Assembly: GCA_038380795.1 (NCBI GenBank)
Contig: CM076279.1
Coordinates: 2,247,001 to 2,311,000, forward strand
Source: Pyrocephalus nanus
Taxonomy: Eukaryota; Chordata; Aves; Passeriformes; Tyrannidae
Direction of reading: 5' to 3'
Length of the DNA stretch: 64,000 nt
Position numbers and translations under genes: made by a program. Below, one piece after another: positions 1 to 13,645 of this stretch. The notes under the pieces were generated by a model. That model saw nothing but the letters and a program-made list of their open reading frames with translations. It was not told the DNA's origin and did not search any database. Each line of letters starts with the position of its first letter. The first letter of the stretch is position 1.

Positions 1-50
1 TTTCCAGATGCAGAGGCAACAGGCAGAGCTCACTAATACTGTGTTACATC

Positions 51-258
51 ACAGAATCATGGAATGGTTTGGGTTGGAAAGGATTTTAAAGCTCATCTCA
101 TTCCATCTCATCCAAACACCTCCCACGGGCAGGGACACCTTCCACCAGCCCAGGTTGCTCCAAGCCCCATCCAACCTGGCCTTGGACACTTCCAGGGATG
201 GGGCAGCCTCAGCTTCTCTGGGCAACCTGTGCCAGGGAATCACTACCCTCACAGGGAA
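51..258 (-). mobile_element. CR1 LINE 3' fragment
   Basis: Reads as the reverse complement of an avian CR1 3' end: the terminal segment (ATGGAATGGTTTGGGTTGG on the plus strand), then CCACGGGCAGGGACACCTTC, the TTGCTCCAAGCCCC segment and the CTTCTCTGGGCAACCTGTG segment. It stops near 258, as usual for 5'-truncated copies. It continues into a flank shared with 16476-16716. Confidence 0.92.
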
Positions 259-433
259 GGGGAAAGAGGGAGAGGCAAATGGGGCTGCATGTGTTGGCAT
301 TCCATAAAAACCCACCTGGGACATTTCCCCTGCAGCAACGAGCAGATGCCCAAAGTGAGATCTGAGCTCATCCCGTTACGGTGTTTGCTCTGTGGTTTCA
401 AAGGCAGGAGATTTTCAAACTCTAGGAGAGAAT
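259..433. repeat. Flank block A, homologous to 16476-16716
   Basis: After the CR1 break, the sequence GGGGCTGCATGTGTTGGCAT, then CCATAAAAACCCACCTGGGA, then GAGCAGATGCCCAAAGTGAG recurs near 16562-16715 in the same order and orientation, with small differences and a roughly 70-base insertion in the other copy. I do not recognise it as CR1 sequence. Confidence 0.85.
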
Positions 434-3400
434 GTCAGCTCCAGTTTCTGACAGGGTGAACATCTGCTTTTTCTTGGTGTGTGAGCAACACTTGTTTCAC
501 AGACCTCAAAACACCACTGCCTGTCAGACAGGAAAGTCCCTCTGTGGTGCAGAACACATGTACAGTCTCTCCTGTGGCTAAAACATCTTCTTATTCATTC
601 ACCTGATTTCCACTTTGGCTGGATAAAGCTGATTTTTTTTTTCCCTCCTTTTTCCCTTTTCATTCTTGTGCTCAGAAACATTCATGTCTTTTCCACCCAG
701 GGGTAATTGAATCTCCAAAGCAAAATGCCACCATCAACATTAAATCTTCCCTGACATATATGTACACTTTATTGAATTTTATTAAAACATGTTGGTGCTC
801 CACTGGAATCACGAAAAAGCATCTCCCTGGGAAACTAAATCTTGTTCAAGAAACCAAAAGTATGTTTTGAGGAGCCCAGTTTTGAGGATGGCAAAGTCTT
901 GTTTTGGAGGATGTTCCCACTAAACCTGGGGAGATGCACAAGAAATGGGAAGGTAATTTTTCCCATGGTGATTGTGGGTCCACGTGGACAAATAGGAGGA
1001 AGAGTGAGAAATAGGTTATACCCGAAATTAGATCAGAAAGACATTTTAGGTCACCCAAGCCAGGTGGGTACCGTGCTCTGTGGATCCAGGGGGATGTTCC
1101 CTACGAGGGGATCCAGAGTTTCAGAGAGGTTGGGTTGACTGTATCACCTTACCCAGCCCTCTCAGCCCCACTGAAGTGATGAATGACTGACATTTAAGTT
1201 ACTCTGCAATTAAAAACGTAAATAATCAAATTTCACAAGCCTGATGGGCTTCTTCACTCACTCTTTCCTGGTGGGGCTGGGAAGGGGCCGTGCCAAGGCC
1301 CACTGAAGCAGCCACTGAAACACAGAAGAGAGCCCAAACAAAGCTTTCAGAATTCAGGTTTGAGTCTCAGTTCTTATCCATTCCCAGTGGCATAAAGGCA
1401 TGAAAGAGCTGTTTTACAGAGGGAGGAAAAACATCCTTTGTTGTTTGAGTTTGTCCTAAACAACCTCGCTACAACCTGCTCCTTGTGAGGGTACACACAC
1501 TGAAATTTGCATTTTTCCTCCTGCAAGTCTTAAAGACACAGGGAGTTCTGTGAAAACCAGGGAACTTTTCCCCTTCACAAAGACATGAACAGCAATGCTT
1601 AATAAAACATTGTACTTGAGAACATTTGACAGAAATAAGGATCCAAAGTGATCTGAATTAATCACTGAGCTCTGGTGACCACAACAGCTTCCCACTTAAA
1701 TGTGGGAGAAGGGTTTGTCAAAGGCTCCCAGCTATGGCTGAGGAACATTTCCCCCTCTGCCTGTTTTTTGGGAATCTCAGAGTGAAACAACCAGCAGAGG
1801 TTCTGTCCACAGGTGATGGGAGGAATCAGGAAATATGGGATAATTTCTCTTAGAAAGAAGGTGAATTGCTCTTTTGAAGGATGAGATGCATGTCCCCTGA
1901 CCGCAGGCATGGTCATGGTCCTGTCCTGGCACATTCCTGACACACAGTGTAGTTGTTGTCACCTCCAGTGAGGATCCTGTGACATGTTTGAGCACATGGA
2001 CACTTCAGGAATACAAAACACTTCCCTGTGAAGTCTTAAGCTTTGCCTTTGCCTCAAGCACTGCAATCAAAGCAGAGAAAAATAATACTCTTGTTTTACT
2101 AATCTTCTGTAGACTTGGTAAAAATATATAATATGTTCCATTAAGCCCAAGTTAGTTAATTACTAGGTAGGAAATCCAATATCTTCTCAGGGTTATTTTC
2201 CAGCTGTCATTTTGCAGGAGAATTTTGCTTTGACGTCACTGAGAGACAAAAAACACTCTGCGGACAAAAGAAACCACAAATAGGGGAAAATACATCAATA
2301 TTGTTTTTCTTATAGCCCGCCACTCATTGGGTGGAATTTTTTTTTTCTTTTTTTGCAACATTGTGAGCCTGCCCCTGGCAAAGCTCCCTTTTCAACCCTA
2401 ATGTGTGCAATAATAGAAGGCAGCTTATGGAGCCATTCCTGGAAAAGTTTTGCAGATCTTGCAAGTCCTTTAAGGGCTGCCTTCAGGGAGGCCAAAAGCT
2501 GACCAACATCTCAAGGAAGAGTCCCCACTGGGGAAAAAAAAAAAAAAACAAAAAACATATAATATATATATATTTACTTATATTTATTTATTATACAGAA
2601 TAAAAATAATATATATGCATATTTTCATGTTGAAATTCAAGACCTTTGTTCAATTATTGCTTCCATAAATTCTGTTGCTTCCCCACCCAGGTGTAAATCT
2701 GTTCCACGACCTTCACTGGTTAACAAGAATATTAACATTACCAAGATGCCATCCTTCAAACAGGGAGATAATTATGCTCATTAATATTAATCTGATCAGC
2801 CACTCAAATCTGTTTTCCTGCTGCAGCAGTGGCTGAATTAAAATGAAAACTGATTTTAGTTTCTAATCTGATTAATTGCCATCCAGCTTATTTATACACA
2901 AAGCCATAAAAGCACCGATCAAGTCAAAATACCTGGTCATTTGTTCTGCATGTTTGGGTGTGGAAGTGCTGACTGCAAAAATTGCTACAAAAAAACCCAT
3001 ATTCTCTCAGATTTAGCAAGGTTGAAGTTAAATAGAAATGCTTAATGAAATGTTGGTTGGGTTTTTTTTTCCTCTGGAATTTTGTTTTGGAAGAGAACCT
3101 GAGGGAAAAAATTCTGACAATGTCAAAATATTCTGTTTTGACTATTTCAGAACAAAATGTTTAGAGTTTCCTTTTCGAGCTGGATTTTGTTTTGAATTTT
3201 TTTGGTTTTGTTATATTTTCTCTAATTTTTTTTATATTAAATATATTATATTATAGAAAGAAAAGTAAGAGAGCTCTAACAAAAATAAATGGTTTTATCT
3301 ACAGAAAATATTTTCTGGATTCTTTCTGTGGAAAATTTGACTTTGGAGCTTTGCACAGAGCGTGGTTTGTAACAAAGGGCTGAAGGCTCTGTTGGCCCTG

Positions 3401-3693
3401 GAGGATGCAGGAGAAATTGGTCACACCTTCCACAGCCCTGTGAGAAGCCCCATCAGATGGACATTTTCCATCACACATCCAGCTTGGGTTCAAAACTCCA
3501 GGAGTCAAATGAGGAAGAAATAAACCGAGTTTAGGGACTGGTGCACATCCCATTATGGATGTGATGCTTTCCCATGTTGTTACATGTGTGTGATGCAGAC
3601 CCAGGAGAAGGTATTTCCCTCCAAAGGCTGCATCCCTGCTCTGTGTATCCAACCAAGAGGGCCATTCATTAGAATAATTTTTCCAGGACACTG
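434..3693. other. Gene-free stretch
   Basis: No coding potential recognised. AT-rich with simple A/T runs at 2529-2615 (including an AT dinucleotide run) and T-rich DNA around 3190-3255. It includes the AT-rich candidate conserved element at 2735-2965. Confidence 0.6.
2735..2965. promoter_or_regulatory. Candidate conserved non-coding element
   Basis: AT-rich, non-repetitive block dense in homeodomain-type cores: TAATTA at 2769-2774, TAATCTGAT twice (2788-2796 and 2864-2872) and TTAATTG near 2872. Such clustering is typical of developmental enhancers, but conservation cannot be judged from one sequence. Confidence 0.25.
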
Positions 3694-3895
3694 ATAGAAT
3701 GCTGGAATGATTTGAGTTGGAAGGGACCTTAAAGCTCATTTCATTCCACCCCCTGCCATGGGCAGGGACACCTTCCACCAGCCCAGGTTGCTCCAAGCCC
3801 TGTCCAACCTGGCCTTGGACACTTCCAGGGATGGGGCAGCCACAGCTTCTCTGGGCAATCCATGCCAGGGCCTCCCCACCCTCACAGGGAAGAGT
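3694..3895 (-). mobile_element. CR1 LINE 3' fragment
   Basis: Reverse-complement CR1 3' end: TTTGAGTTGGAAGGGACC, then CCCCTGCCATGGGCAGGGAC, and so on to CCCACCCTCACAGGGAAG at the truncation point. Confidence 0.93.
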
Positions 3896-6800
3896 AAAAT
3901 CATCATCTCTTTACCTTTGGCTTCCCACTGCTCATTATTTAAAGGGTTAAACCCCTGCTTTGGACATGCTCCCTCTGGTAGCTGGCAAACAAAATGCCCA
4001 CACTCCCTAGGCTGAAAGAAGATGTGTAATTTTAATAAAATTATTTCCCTAATGAAATTCAATCCTGGGAAAGAAAAAAAATACCCAACAAGGTTTGTTC
4101 AGGGAGAAGATAATTTTTTTTGCCACAATCTGCTTTGCTTCACCTCTGCTGGGAGGGGCCTGGGAGGGAGGAGGCTCCTGAACTGAAAAGTTGCATTCTA
4201 AAGGAATAATGAAGAAGGTATCTGATTTTTAAACTCTTTCTGGATAACTAAGCTGATAACACAGCTTGACCTTGCTCCTGGAAAGGTCTCAGCAATCCCA
4301 GGCTGGATCCTCCCCTCGACCAGTGATGCCCCCAGGACCTGGACCTTGGCTGAAGGTCCTGCCCAGGAGGATGCTGCAGATCCTGACCCTGCTGGGGAGC
4401 AGCACCCCTGGCTGGAACATGGAAATTTGGAAGGTTATTACTATAATCTGTGGTTATGATTTCCAGCCCTGCCAGTGGTGCCGGGAATCCAACCACAGTC
4501 TCCCGAGTGCAAAGAGCCTTTATTGTAATCCGATAAAACCTTAACAGCCTGTCCCCTTCCTTTATGGTAAATTAAGGGCCTCATTTACTCTGCAGTGGCC
4601 TCCTTGCCCTTTTGTCTGAGTGTCAGGAAGAGCCAGGCAGGGAACAGGGGCAGGGAAAAAGGATGCCACATTCCCCCGTTCAGCCCTGTGGCTTCGAAGA
4701 ACACGAACCAAGCCCCTTTTTCCTGAGCTTTCTGATTTCCAGCTGGCACTTTGGCACCTCACTGGAGCACCTTGGAGCTGGAAACCAGGCCAGTGGAGAG
4801 GCTGCATGGGATGAACTCCAGTGCACCTACTCTGCAGCCCTGTCCAAGTTTCCCTGTTTCGTTTCTTGGAAATGCAATCAGCTCCGAATCTTAGATTTCT
4901 CCCACACTGGCAAGAGGGAGCTTTTGCCTCAAAAGTGTTGCCTGGAAAGCTTCCAGTGAAGCTGTGCTTTCAGCTGTCCCAATCTCCATGTCAAATGGTC
5001 CCAGTGCAGAGCACTGTCCCCTCGGATGGAGCCGCGATAACTCACGGCACTAATTGCAGGGATCCGTTTCTTTATGGGATGCAGATGGGATAGGGGATAC
5101 CCAGGGATGCTGCTGCTCCCCAAGCCCCTCTGCAGAAAAGATCTGTTTCCATAGCCCCAGGGTAATTTATGAACTTCCTGCATCTCCTTGGCAGACTCGG
5201 GCTGATGCACTGCATCCCACAGCCTCGAGTAACGCGCTCCTCTCCCCGCAGCCCGAGCCGTGGGTTCATCAATCATCCCGACATCCTTTAACGACCCAAC
5301 CTGTTCAAAGCCATCCCCCAGCTCTGGGGAATCCCTTTTATCCAGAATTACCTCAGGGTCTGATTTTCTCTTGGCAGTGCTGTCCCCTGAACTCCTCTGG
5401 TGCAGCCTGGCTGCGATGGGACTGAATCCTGAGAGGGGAATATTTGGGAATAGTCATTTTGGGTAGCGCCCACTCGGCAGGAGCTGCCTCCCCTGTGTTG
5501 TTGCACCAGGATTTGGGAGGGTTTGCCACATTCCATAAATAGGTGTCAACCCCCTCACAGCTTTGATAAGAAAGGAAAAACGTGGTGCAGCAACCTCTTT
5601 TCTTCCTTCTCAATTGTTTTAATATATTCTACCTCAAAACAAACAAACAAACAAACAAAAAGCAAGTCCAAAGCAACCAACAAAAAAAAAGCGCAATAGT
5701 TTTAAATAATTTACAAAAGACACATTAGATTCTGGGTTCCTTCAGGTTGATAAATGAGAGGGAATTACAGTCTGAGTTTTGTGCCCAACAAGACGTAATT
5801 TTAGATGTTTTTAAGGAGCCCTGAGCACTTTCATTTTCCAAGCATTTCTGAAAACCAGGCCGGAGAGAGGTCAGCCTGGATCTCCAAAAATGAAGAAAGC
5901 TAAGTCAGAAACCAGCTTAAATCGTTGGTCTGAAATTCCTCAGGCACCTTTCCTGCTTCTCTCTTATTTCCCAGCACCAACTGGAGTGGAGCTCCTTATC
6001 TGCCTTAATCACCCATAGAATCACAGAATCCTTTTAAAAGGCAGAACCAGCAAACAAAAGAAGTCTGAATGAAGATTTCAGGCATCATAAAATGCTGAAA
6101 GTGCCAATGGTTTTCAATAAAAGCATCTTGATTTAGGATTTCCTTTTCAAAAACTGCAGATCTTGATTATTAAAAAAAAAAAATCACAAACCAAACAACC
6201 AATCTTTGAAGGTATTTTTGTCAAATATTTCCACTCTTTTTCCAAAGGAAATGGCTGATTTTATAACTGCAGATGCCTCTTCGTGAGCTGCTCAAGAAAA
6301 AAAATCCCATGATTTTTCCATTCATTAGCCAATCCAGGCTCACTCTTGCATCCACAGAAAGGTGTTACCATGAAAAAACTGGGACACAGTGCTTACATTT
6401 TTACGATGTGCTCATAATTAGCAACTTTCTTCGATGTCCCTCTGGTGACCCATTAAAAAGCAGCTGATACTCGATGGAAACTTTAAGAACATCCTGTTTC
6501 GAGATTATTCTGCCACTGAGCCCCATATTTACTGCTTCATATTAAAACTTGGGGTAATTCTGCAAAAACAAGCTCATTGTTGCTGAAGATGGGAACCTGG
6601 TGCCTCGCATTCTGGTATTTTTATGTTGCTGAGTGACATCATAATGTCACCTACAGCATCCAGCTCTGATGCCACAGTGCACCAGAGGCAGGATGCATCA
6701 TCATTTCTGCCCTCAGGACACCTTTGGGCACGAGAAATTCAAGCAAACTGTCCAGGAGTGCAAAATATGTCCCTGAAAACACCAGGCAGCTGGCATGCCT

Positions 6801-9800
6801 GCTAAAATAATAGCAAAAAATGGGTATTTTTTTTGTATTCCCTTGTACAACTGACACAAAAATGTTTCCACCAAACAGGTGCCTCTTGTTTTCCACCCAG
6901 ATCAAGGCTGTGGATCCCACCAAACACCCCAGTCCTGCAAAGTACCAAACCCCCCAGTGTCTCATGGCTGATGAGAGCTGTTCACCCCCAAACTTCATGG
7001 CCCTGGAGAGGATCCCTGTTTGGCCAGAAAGGAGTGAAATTTGTCATAAATTTGGCTCCCCTCCATCCAAACACTTCCATGTGAGTAAGAGGAGGGCTGT
7101 TAAACCCATCTGTGGGGAGTGGGGGGGGGATTTTTGCTTTCTGCTCCATCACCTGCCAAGCCAAAAAAAAAACCCAAACCAAACCACCCCCAAAGAAGGG
7201 GTGTGATCACTCCTTGCACTGAGGGGGGGAACTCAGAATTAAGTGAAGAACCTTACATTTACCAGAGGCCGACAGATCCTGCTCGCAGCCTTTTGCCTCG
7301 TCTCTCCTGGTGGATTTTTCACTCCTGGCAAGCTGACAGCATTCCCAGGTTCCACGTGCCACAGCATTGCTCCAAAACAGCACTAATGTCACCTTTTAGC
7401 TTTGCCACTCCCTTGCCAGTGACCTCCCTCAGCCTGGGTTATCTGTCTGTCTGCCACACAGCCCTGTAGGCAGAGAGAGAGAGCTTGTTTTTCCCACTGG
7501 TTGACAAATTCTGAGACTCCACCACTTCTCTTTCTCCTCTGCTCCCTCCTCCAGCTATTTTTGGACTCTCTGGTGTGGCTCTTGCTGGTTCTGGCCGATG
7601 CTGCTCTGCAGATGACCATTTCCCTGCGTGTTTGCCGAGTGTAAACACGATCTTGCAACACAGAGCTTGTGCTTCCAGCAGGTCTGAGGAGCAGCAGAGG
7701 GAAGGGGAGTTGCTCAAAGCCCGTCTGATCTTGTAGCAACAGCAAAGAGTTTCTCAAATTAGAAATCTGGCTGCAAGATTTCGGTGTCTCGGGCTACTGG
7801 AGCAGTCAGTGAGTGAGGAAATAAATAATAGATGGAGAAAATAAGCCCTGCGAGGCAGATTGGAGTTTTCTGTAACACTGAAATACTGCCTGGAGCAACG
7901 TGGGGTGATGTTTCCTGCCTTACAGGTGAAGGGAACATTAATACCCACCTTGTTTTAGCTCTTTGGGGAGATGTATCCCAAATTAACACACCTGGATTGC
8001 TGCTGAACAGGGACGAACAACACAAGGCTCAGGGGAAGTCTCAGCACAGACCAGACAGTCACAGGCAGCCTGAATTTTCTGGGTGCCACACGAAGCCTCT
8101 GCAATACCAGCACTCCCTTTGCTCAGCAAACATCTCCCCCTTCCCACCTGCCAGGGCACAGTTTGTTGTTTTGCCTCTGCAACCACTTTCAGATAACATT
8201 TAAAAATAAACCCCAGGTTCTGCAAGGAAAGCAGGTGTGCACTCATTAATTCCTCATCACATGGATTTTGCAGCAAGTGCAGGGACAATGAACACATGGG
8301 AAAATATACCACCCTGCTACTGCATTGTTTCTTACATTTTTATATCAATAAGCACTGACTCACCTTCAAAAACGTAACCAGAAGACAATAAAGGGAAGTA
8401 CATGGGGATCTTTGCTGACTTTGTTTTGTTTATGACCCCAAAAACGCTGCAAAAGACATATCCATAAGTGTGTCCCATGTCTGCAAAGTGTGGCCTTAAA
8501 TCAGGGAGAGCCTCTTTCCTGACACAGCTGCAGGCCCTGGAGAGTCACAGCTCAGCATTTCAAGTTTGCACACACAGTCCCTTTTTTTTCTGGCTGTAAC
8601 TTCTTTCAGAGAATGAAAAAAAAAAAAAAAAAGTGCCATATTTTTCCCATTTGTCTTTTTCTTTCCCACCAAATGCTGCATTTCATAACACACGAAAAGT
8701 TGGGAAAATGCATTTCCGATTCTTAAAGGGGACCGTGCATGGAATCAGCTCCAAAAGGGGCCAGCAATGCTCACAACTAATAAACATCAAAGGGGGACAT
8801 TCTTCTTCTTGCCCTGCTTGCTGTAAAAGCACCAACATTCCCACTTCAAAGTGGATCTGCCAGGCATCAGAAGTGTGTCCTGAACACGACACACCAGGAT
8901 TTTGATGAAACACAACAGAGAATTCACCCTAAAAATATACTGTGCAAACACATAATCCTAAGAAAAAGGTGATGAGGACTCAGGCTTCACACCCTGATCT
9001 CTTTTCTCAGGGAATCAGGGAGGATGTCCAGAGCTGCAAGACCGGGAGATGGTGGAAATTTCTTGCTCTTCTCACCACCAGCAGGATATTACCTTACACG
9101 GCCTAAAGCTCACCAAAAATCATTCTGAGCGTTCTCACTGAACAGCAAAGAATGAAAAAGGCACAGCTTGTCCTATGGGCGCTGTTGGCTTGGGATGTGT
9201 GAAAGCCACAGTGCCAGGATTTCAGCTTCATCCTTTAATAGCCCTCAGCTGAGCTCAGATTCCCACATTCCCACGAGGCTCAGGATGATGAGACGTAAGT
9301 GCTTCGACTCCCCGGCCAAGATGAATTGCACAGCTCTCTCTGAGGGAGGTTGGTTTGGTGACAACAAGCCCTGGACAAGATGCAGGTGCTGGTGAACAGT
9401 CAGAGCAGGGTCTCACAGAACATTTTATAGCAAACCACAGCCCGAGCAGGGGCAGGGACTGGCTCTGGCAGATCCCCACCAGCAAACCAGGTGACATCCT
9501 CGTGACCATCTGCCCATAGGCAAAGTCCTCTATTCCCCCCACCACACACCCATGGCAGTACCCTGGGCAGCCTGATGGCAAAGGCAGCTGCATCAGCTTT
9601 CCCACCAAGACCACAGGGCATTTCTCTTGGTCCTCCTCTGTCCTGCAACACCATCAGCACTCAGACCCTGCCTCTCCTTGCCCAGGTAGAGGGAAGGAGC
9701 CCAGTGTCTCCATGGATGTTTGCCTGCTCTCAGAAAACAACCCAGCTGCTAAACCAGAGCTCTCATCCTCCCTGTGACAGCTGTTTATCTGCTGCTACTT

Positions 9801-10260
9801 TTACCTGCTGTTCCAAGAAAAGTGACTCCTATCTTTTCCCCGATTTCCCTCTTCCTCACTCACAAACATCCCACCCAAATTTCTCTACTTTTTTTTTTTT
9901 TCTCTTCTTTAGTTACCACACAACAAAAATGTTTCTCTTACATTAATTCTGTTACTCAGGCAGAGTAAACCATATAAAAGCCAGAGCTGGAGTGACTCAG
10001 TCAGGCAGGGTTTTTTATTTAAACCATTTGTCCTGTGGTCAGAGCAGATTAAAGGCAGATCAGGTTGCCCTGGGAGCAAGGCTGGGACAGTGAGAGTGAG
10101 AGATGTTGGCACTTGCTCCGTAAACCACATGCAGCTCGCGTGACTGCGGCTTCCTCGGCCTCTCCTTGCCTTCTGGAAGTGCCTCTGCATGTGGGAGCAC
10201 CTGTGTGCACATGGATTGGGGGGGGGATCAGCGTGGACCCAGCCAACAGCAAATTTGGGG
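3896..10260. other. Gene-free stretch
   Basis: No gene recognised. Holds an AAAC microsatellite (5637-5660), A-runs near 5680, 6172 and 8617, and mixed GC-rich and AT-rich DNA. Open frames of up to 128 codons look random. Confidence 0.6.
5637..5660. repeat. (AAAC)n microsatellite
   Basis: About six tandem copies of a CAAA tetranucleotide. Confidence 0.9.
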
Positions 10261-10350
10261 CACCCAGGGATGGCAAACACACACCAGGGATGGCCAACAC
10301 ACACCAGGGATGGCCAACACACACCAGGGATGGCCAACACACACCAGGGC
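10261..10350. repeat. 20-base minisatellite, about 4.5 copies
   Basis: Tandem unit ACACCAGGGATGGCCAACAC starting at 10281, 10301 and 10321 with identical copies, preceded by a variant (CACCCAGGGATGGCAAACAC) and ending in a half copy. The near-identity of units points to recent expansion. Confidence 0.95.
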
Positions 10351-11293
10351 AGGGCAGCAGGAGGAGTGGGTGAGAAAGCACAGTCATCATCCCCTCACCC
10401 CTCCACACATCCCAGGGTTTCTTGCCCAGCCTCGTGCTGCTCATCTGCAGGAGGGTTAATCCGTCTGGGAGCACGGAGCGGGTACACCGAAGGTTTTGGG
10501 ATGAAAATCCAAAGCCTCACAGAAGATCTGAAGGGAATTGTGCATGTGATGAGCTGGCTGTTCTCTGCAGGGATGTCCCTGCTGGGGATGCAAAAGGCTC
10601 CAGGAGTGTTTTAATTGATTTACTCGTTTCTATCCCAGTGTCACCACCAAGCACTTGGGGCAGACTTGGAAGGAGGTGAAAGCCAGCAAAACCCAAACCT
10701 GCTGGAGGTGGTGACCCAGAGCGTGATCTCACACCCTGAAGAGCTCAGGGGTGACACTGAGGCCTCTCCTCTCCCCATCAGTGTCTGCTGGCCCTCCCAC
10801 CACCCCGTCCCAGGCTCCCTCCCGTGCCAGCACAGCTGGCCGTGGGATTGCACCACCGACCAGACTGGGAATTGATCTGGCTGCAGAAGAACCCAGCAGC
10901 AAAATAACATTTGGTTTAATTTTAAGGAGCATCATTTCCCTGATCTGCTTTGCAGCACGTGCCAGCACCGGAGGAGCAGGAGCCGCTGGATGGGGAGGGA
11001 ACCAGCCAGGGAAACACCTCCTGCTGCCACCACTGCAGGTACCCAGAGCCTCCCCGAGCTCCAGGAACATTAACTTTTTATTTAGAGATTCAATTTAGGG
11101 CTTTATTACCTCTAAACAAAGCATTTACAAAGCTGAATCTGGCAGCAGATGGCCAGGGTCTCTTCTGGCTCTCACCAGAACACAAAGCACAAAACCACAA
11201 AAGTGCTGTAAAAAGGGAGAATAAACACAAACCTGCAGTGGGAACAGCTGCAAATTGTCCTTTTTGTGGCTACACAGGACATTCCTAGGGGCT

Positions 11294-11319
11294 AATATAT
11301 ATTTATATATATATATATC
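11294..11319. repeat. (TA)n microsatellite
   Basis: Interrupted alternating TA run. Confidence 0.85.
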
Positions 11320-11329
11320 ACACAGGAGG

Positions 11330-11830
11330 ATGGCTACCTAAGTCCAGGCAATGCTCATGCCACGCACCGTGGATTTATGCAAAACCTTTCTCCCAGATTT
11401 ATCAATCCTGCAACTCACATAAACAATGATTTCCCCCCTATTAAAAAAACGTGTTGAAGGCTTTGATTAACTGCCTCATCTTCCTGAATCCACCCTTTAG
11501 ATCCAGGGCATGGGGTTGCAGTCTGGGATGCATTCTGCTAATGTCAAATCAACTCATTTACCCAAATCCTCCGAGGAACAAAGCCTGGCAGCCTCGCCTG
11601 GACTTTTATTATGGATTACAACTCTTGTGATCAGTTAATCCAAGAAATTACTCAGTTCTTCCAGTTTACAAAGTCAAAATATGATTGCTCTTCAAAGAAT
11701 GCAAACTCGTAGGAATTAATCTCTTCATCGAGGGATATAATCGGTTTTTTTACTAATTTTATACAAAAATATTGCCATGTGTGGGCTCCATAAATCTGTC
11801 GCACGCTGTTAGTAGTTACTTTCCCCAGAT
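11330..11830. promoter_or_regulatory. Candidate conserved non-coding element
   Basis: About 500 bases of complex, AT-rich, repeat-free sequence with many homeodomain-like and HMG-like motifs (for example CTTTGATTAA near 11460, TTATGGATTACAAC near 11610). There is no coding frame. It resembles known enhancers in composition only. Confidence 0.25.
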
Positions 11831-13539
11831 GCTTTGAACTTTTACAAAAAGTTGCTTAACCAAAAAAACACAGCTGCCACATGTTGTAATTTCCTCTTTT
11901 GGGGGCATCTGTTACCGTCCTTACAAAGGTTCTGCCAACTTTTCCTGAGGACTTTTTCTCTATTTGTTGTATTTCTCAGTGTCTTTGTAATTTTATCCCA
12001 GAAAACAAAGCTGTGCTTTCAGCACCTTCCCAACCCCCTGAAGGATGAATTGCATAAACCCAGGTTATATTCAGCATTCGGCAAAGAAATCACATATCCC
12101 GGCCCTTTGAACTCTCTCAGACCAGTTTTCCAACGATTCTTGGGTGTTTGACTTCTTGCCTGACCAACACCGGTGTCAAATTCAGGGAAGGAGGAGGGAG
12201 GAAAAAGGGGGGGAGGAAAAACTTCCGTAAGACAATAAATTAAAAAGAAAAGGAATAAAAGGTCGTGGCGTGAAATTTACCTTCATGTTCTGCTGCCCAA
12301 AAGTTTTCCCCCTGGAGCCTGTGAGGGTTTCTCCTGACTTCAAAGGCGTTATTTTCAGAGGTGAGTAGGACTTGGCCCGAATTCCTGGTGACAAACACTG
12401 GCATTCCTTGGGTGACCTCTCAGCCCAGCACATCAAACGTTCTGCTTAAGTTGCACCTACAAAATATTTCTGGAGAGGCCCAAAAAGCCTCTCCATTGTC
12501 CAACCAGCAGGCACCTGCCAAAATCCATAAAGCAGCAAGGGCAGGGAAGATCTCTGCTCCCTCAAGAACGGCGCCTTTGAGATGGAAATGAGTGAAATTC
12601 AGACTGAGGCAACGTGGGAGCACTTTCAGCCCCCAACCCCCCGTGGAAAATGGACATCTGGAAAATGCCCAGCCGTGGGCTGACATCTGACACGGGGAAT
12701 GGGATCAGCACTAATGGGGTCCTGATGGGATCAGGGTCTCTAACGTGCATCAGGGACGTGCTGAAGGAGCCAGGGTGGTCCAGCAGGGAGATGTTGCCTC
12801 CCTGTGCTGCTTCCCAAGGAAGTGCGGAACGGTTCAAGCTCAAGCAGGAATCTTGACTCCTTGTTTTCTGACTATACCTAGGGATCTGTTTTACTGTGTG
12901 GCCATGTAAAAGTTTATTCCTCTCTTGACTAATATGAGTGATTTAATTTGGCAGATATTGCTCATTTCTCCCATTGTTTTTTGTTGCCTTTTTTTTTTTT
13001 ACTGGCTTTTTTTGGGTTGTTGTTCCTTTTTTAAACCACAGATAAAATTAGCTGAGTTTGAGCTTTGTTTTGCTTTCTGCAGCTTAATTTTAAGTGCAAA
13101 TCTTGTCATCATTCCTCTGCCCTGATGACACTGAGAGGGGAGTGTGAGTAAGCCAGAGCTTATCACCTCCTTCCTGCCCAGGAGACATGGCTCAGGTTGT
13201 CAGAGCACTGGTAACTGTGAGATAAAACATCAGCCTGGAAGTAAATGTTTGACTTTCCATCTTAGCTTTCACTTAAAGAAATCTACTTCTTTCTTTTCCT
13301 TTTTTTTTTTTTTTTCCCCACCATGACTACAGCAAATTTGGCCTGAAGGCTGCTGTGAATCAACAGGAATTGCCTGCAAGGTGAATGTCAGGGTGCAGAG
13401 CTGAAGTGATGGAAGAGGAGCAGCCCTGGCTTCGTGGTCCTTCCTTTTTCCTCCTCACACACACCCCAGCCACCACTTTCCCCATCCTACAGCAAACCTC
13501 CCAGCAGCTGGAGGAGAAACAGGATGGACCTACATTTCT

Positions 13540-13645
13540 TAGAATATCCTAAGTCGAAAGGGACCCACAAGGATCATCAAGTCCAGCTCCTGGCCCTGCA
13601 CAGGATACCCCAATAATCCCACCATGTGCCTGAGAGTGTTGTCCC
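13540..13645 (-). mobile_element. CR1 LINE 3' fragment (different subfamily)
   Basis: Reads AGAATATCCTAAGTCGAAAG, then GGACCCACAAGGATCATCAAG, CCTGGCCCTGCACAGGATAC and CCACCATGTGCCTGAGAG: the reverse complement of another common avian CR1 subfamily. It then diverges. Confidence 0.85.

Larger units (their letters stand above)
10351..13539. other. Gene-free stretch
   Basis: No gene recognised. Contains a TA microsatellite (11294-11319) and an AT-rich candidate element (11330-11830). Confidence 0.6.

Noticed and set aside
6013..6033. CR1 tail-like sequence ATAGAATCACAGAATCC
   Set aside because: Only about 20 bases match; too short to call an element.
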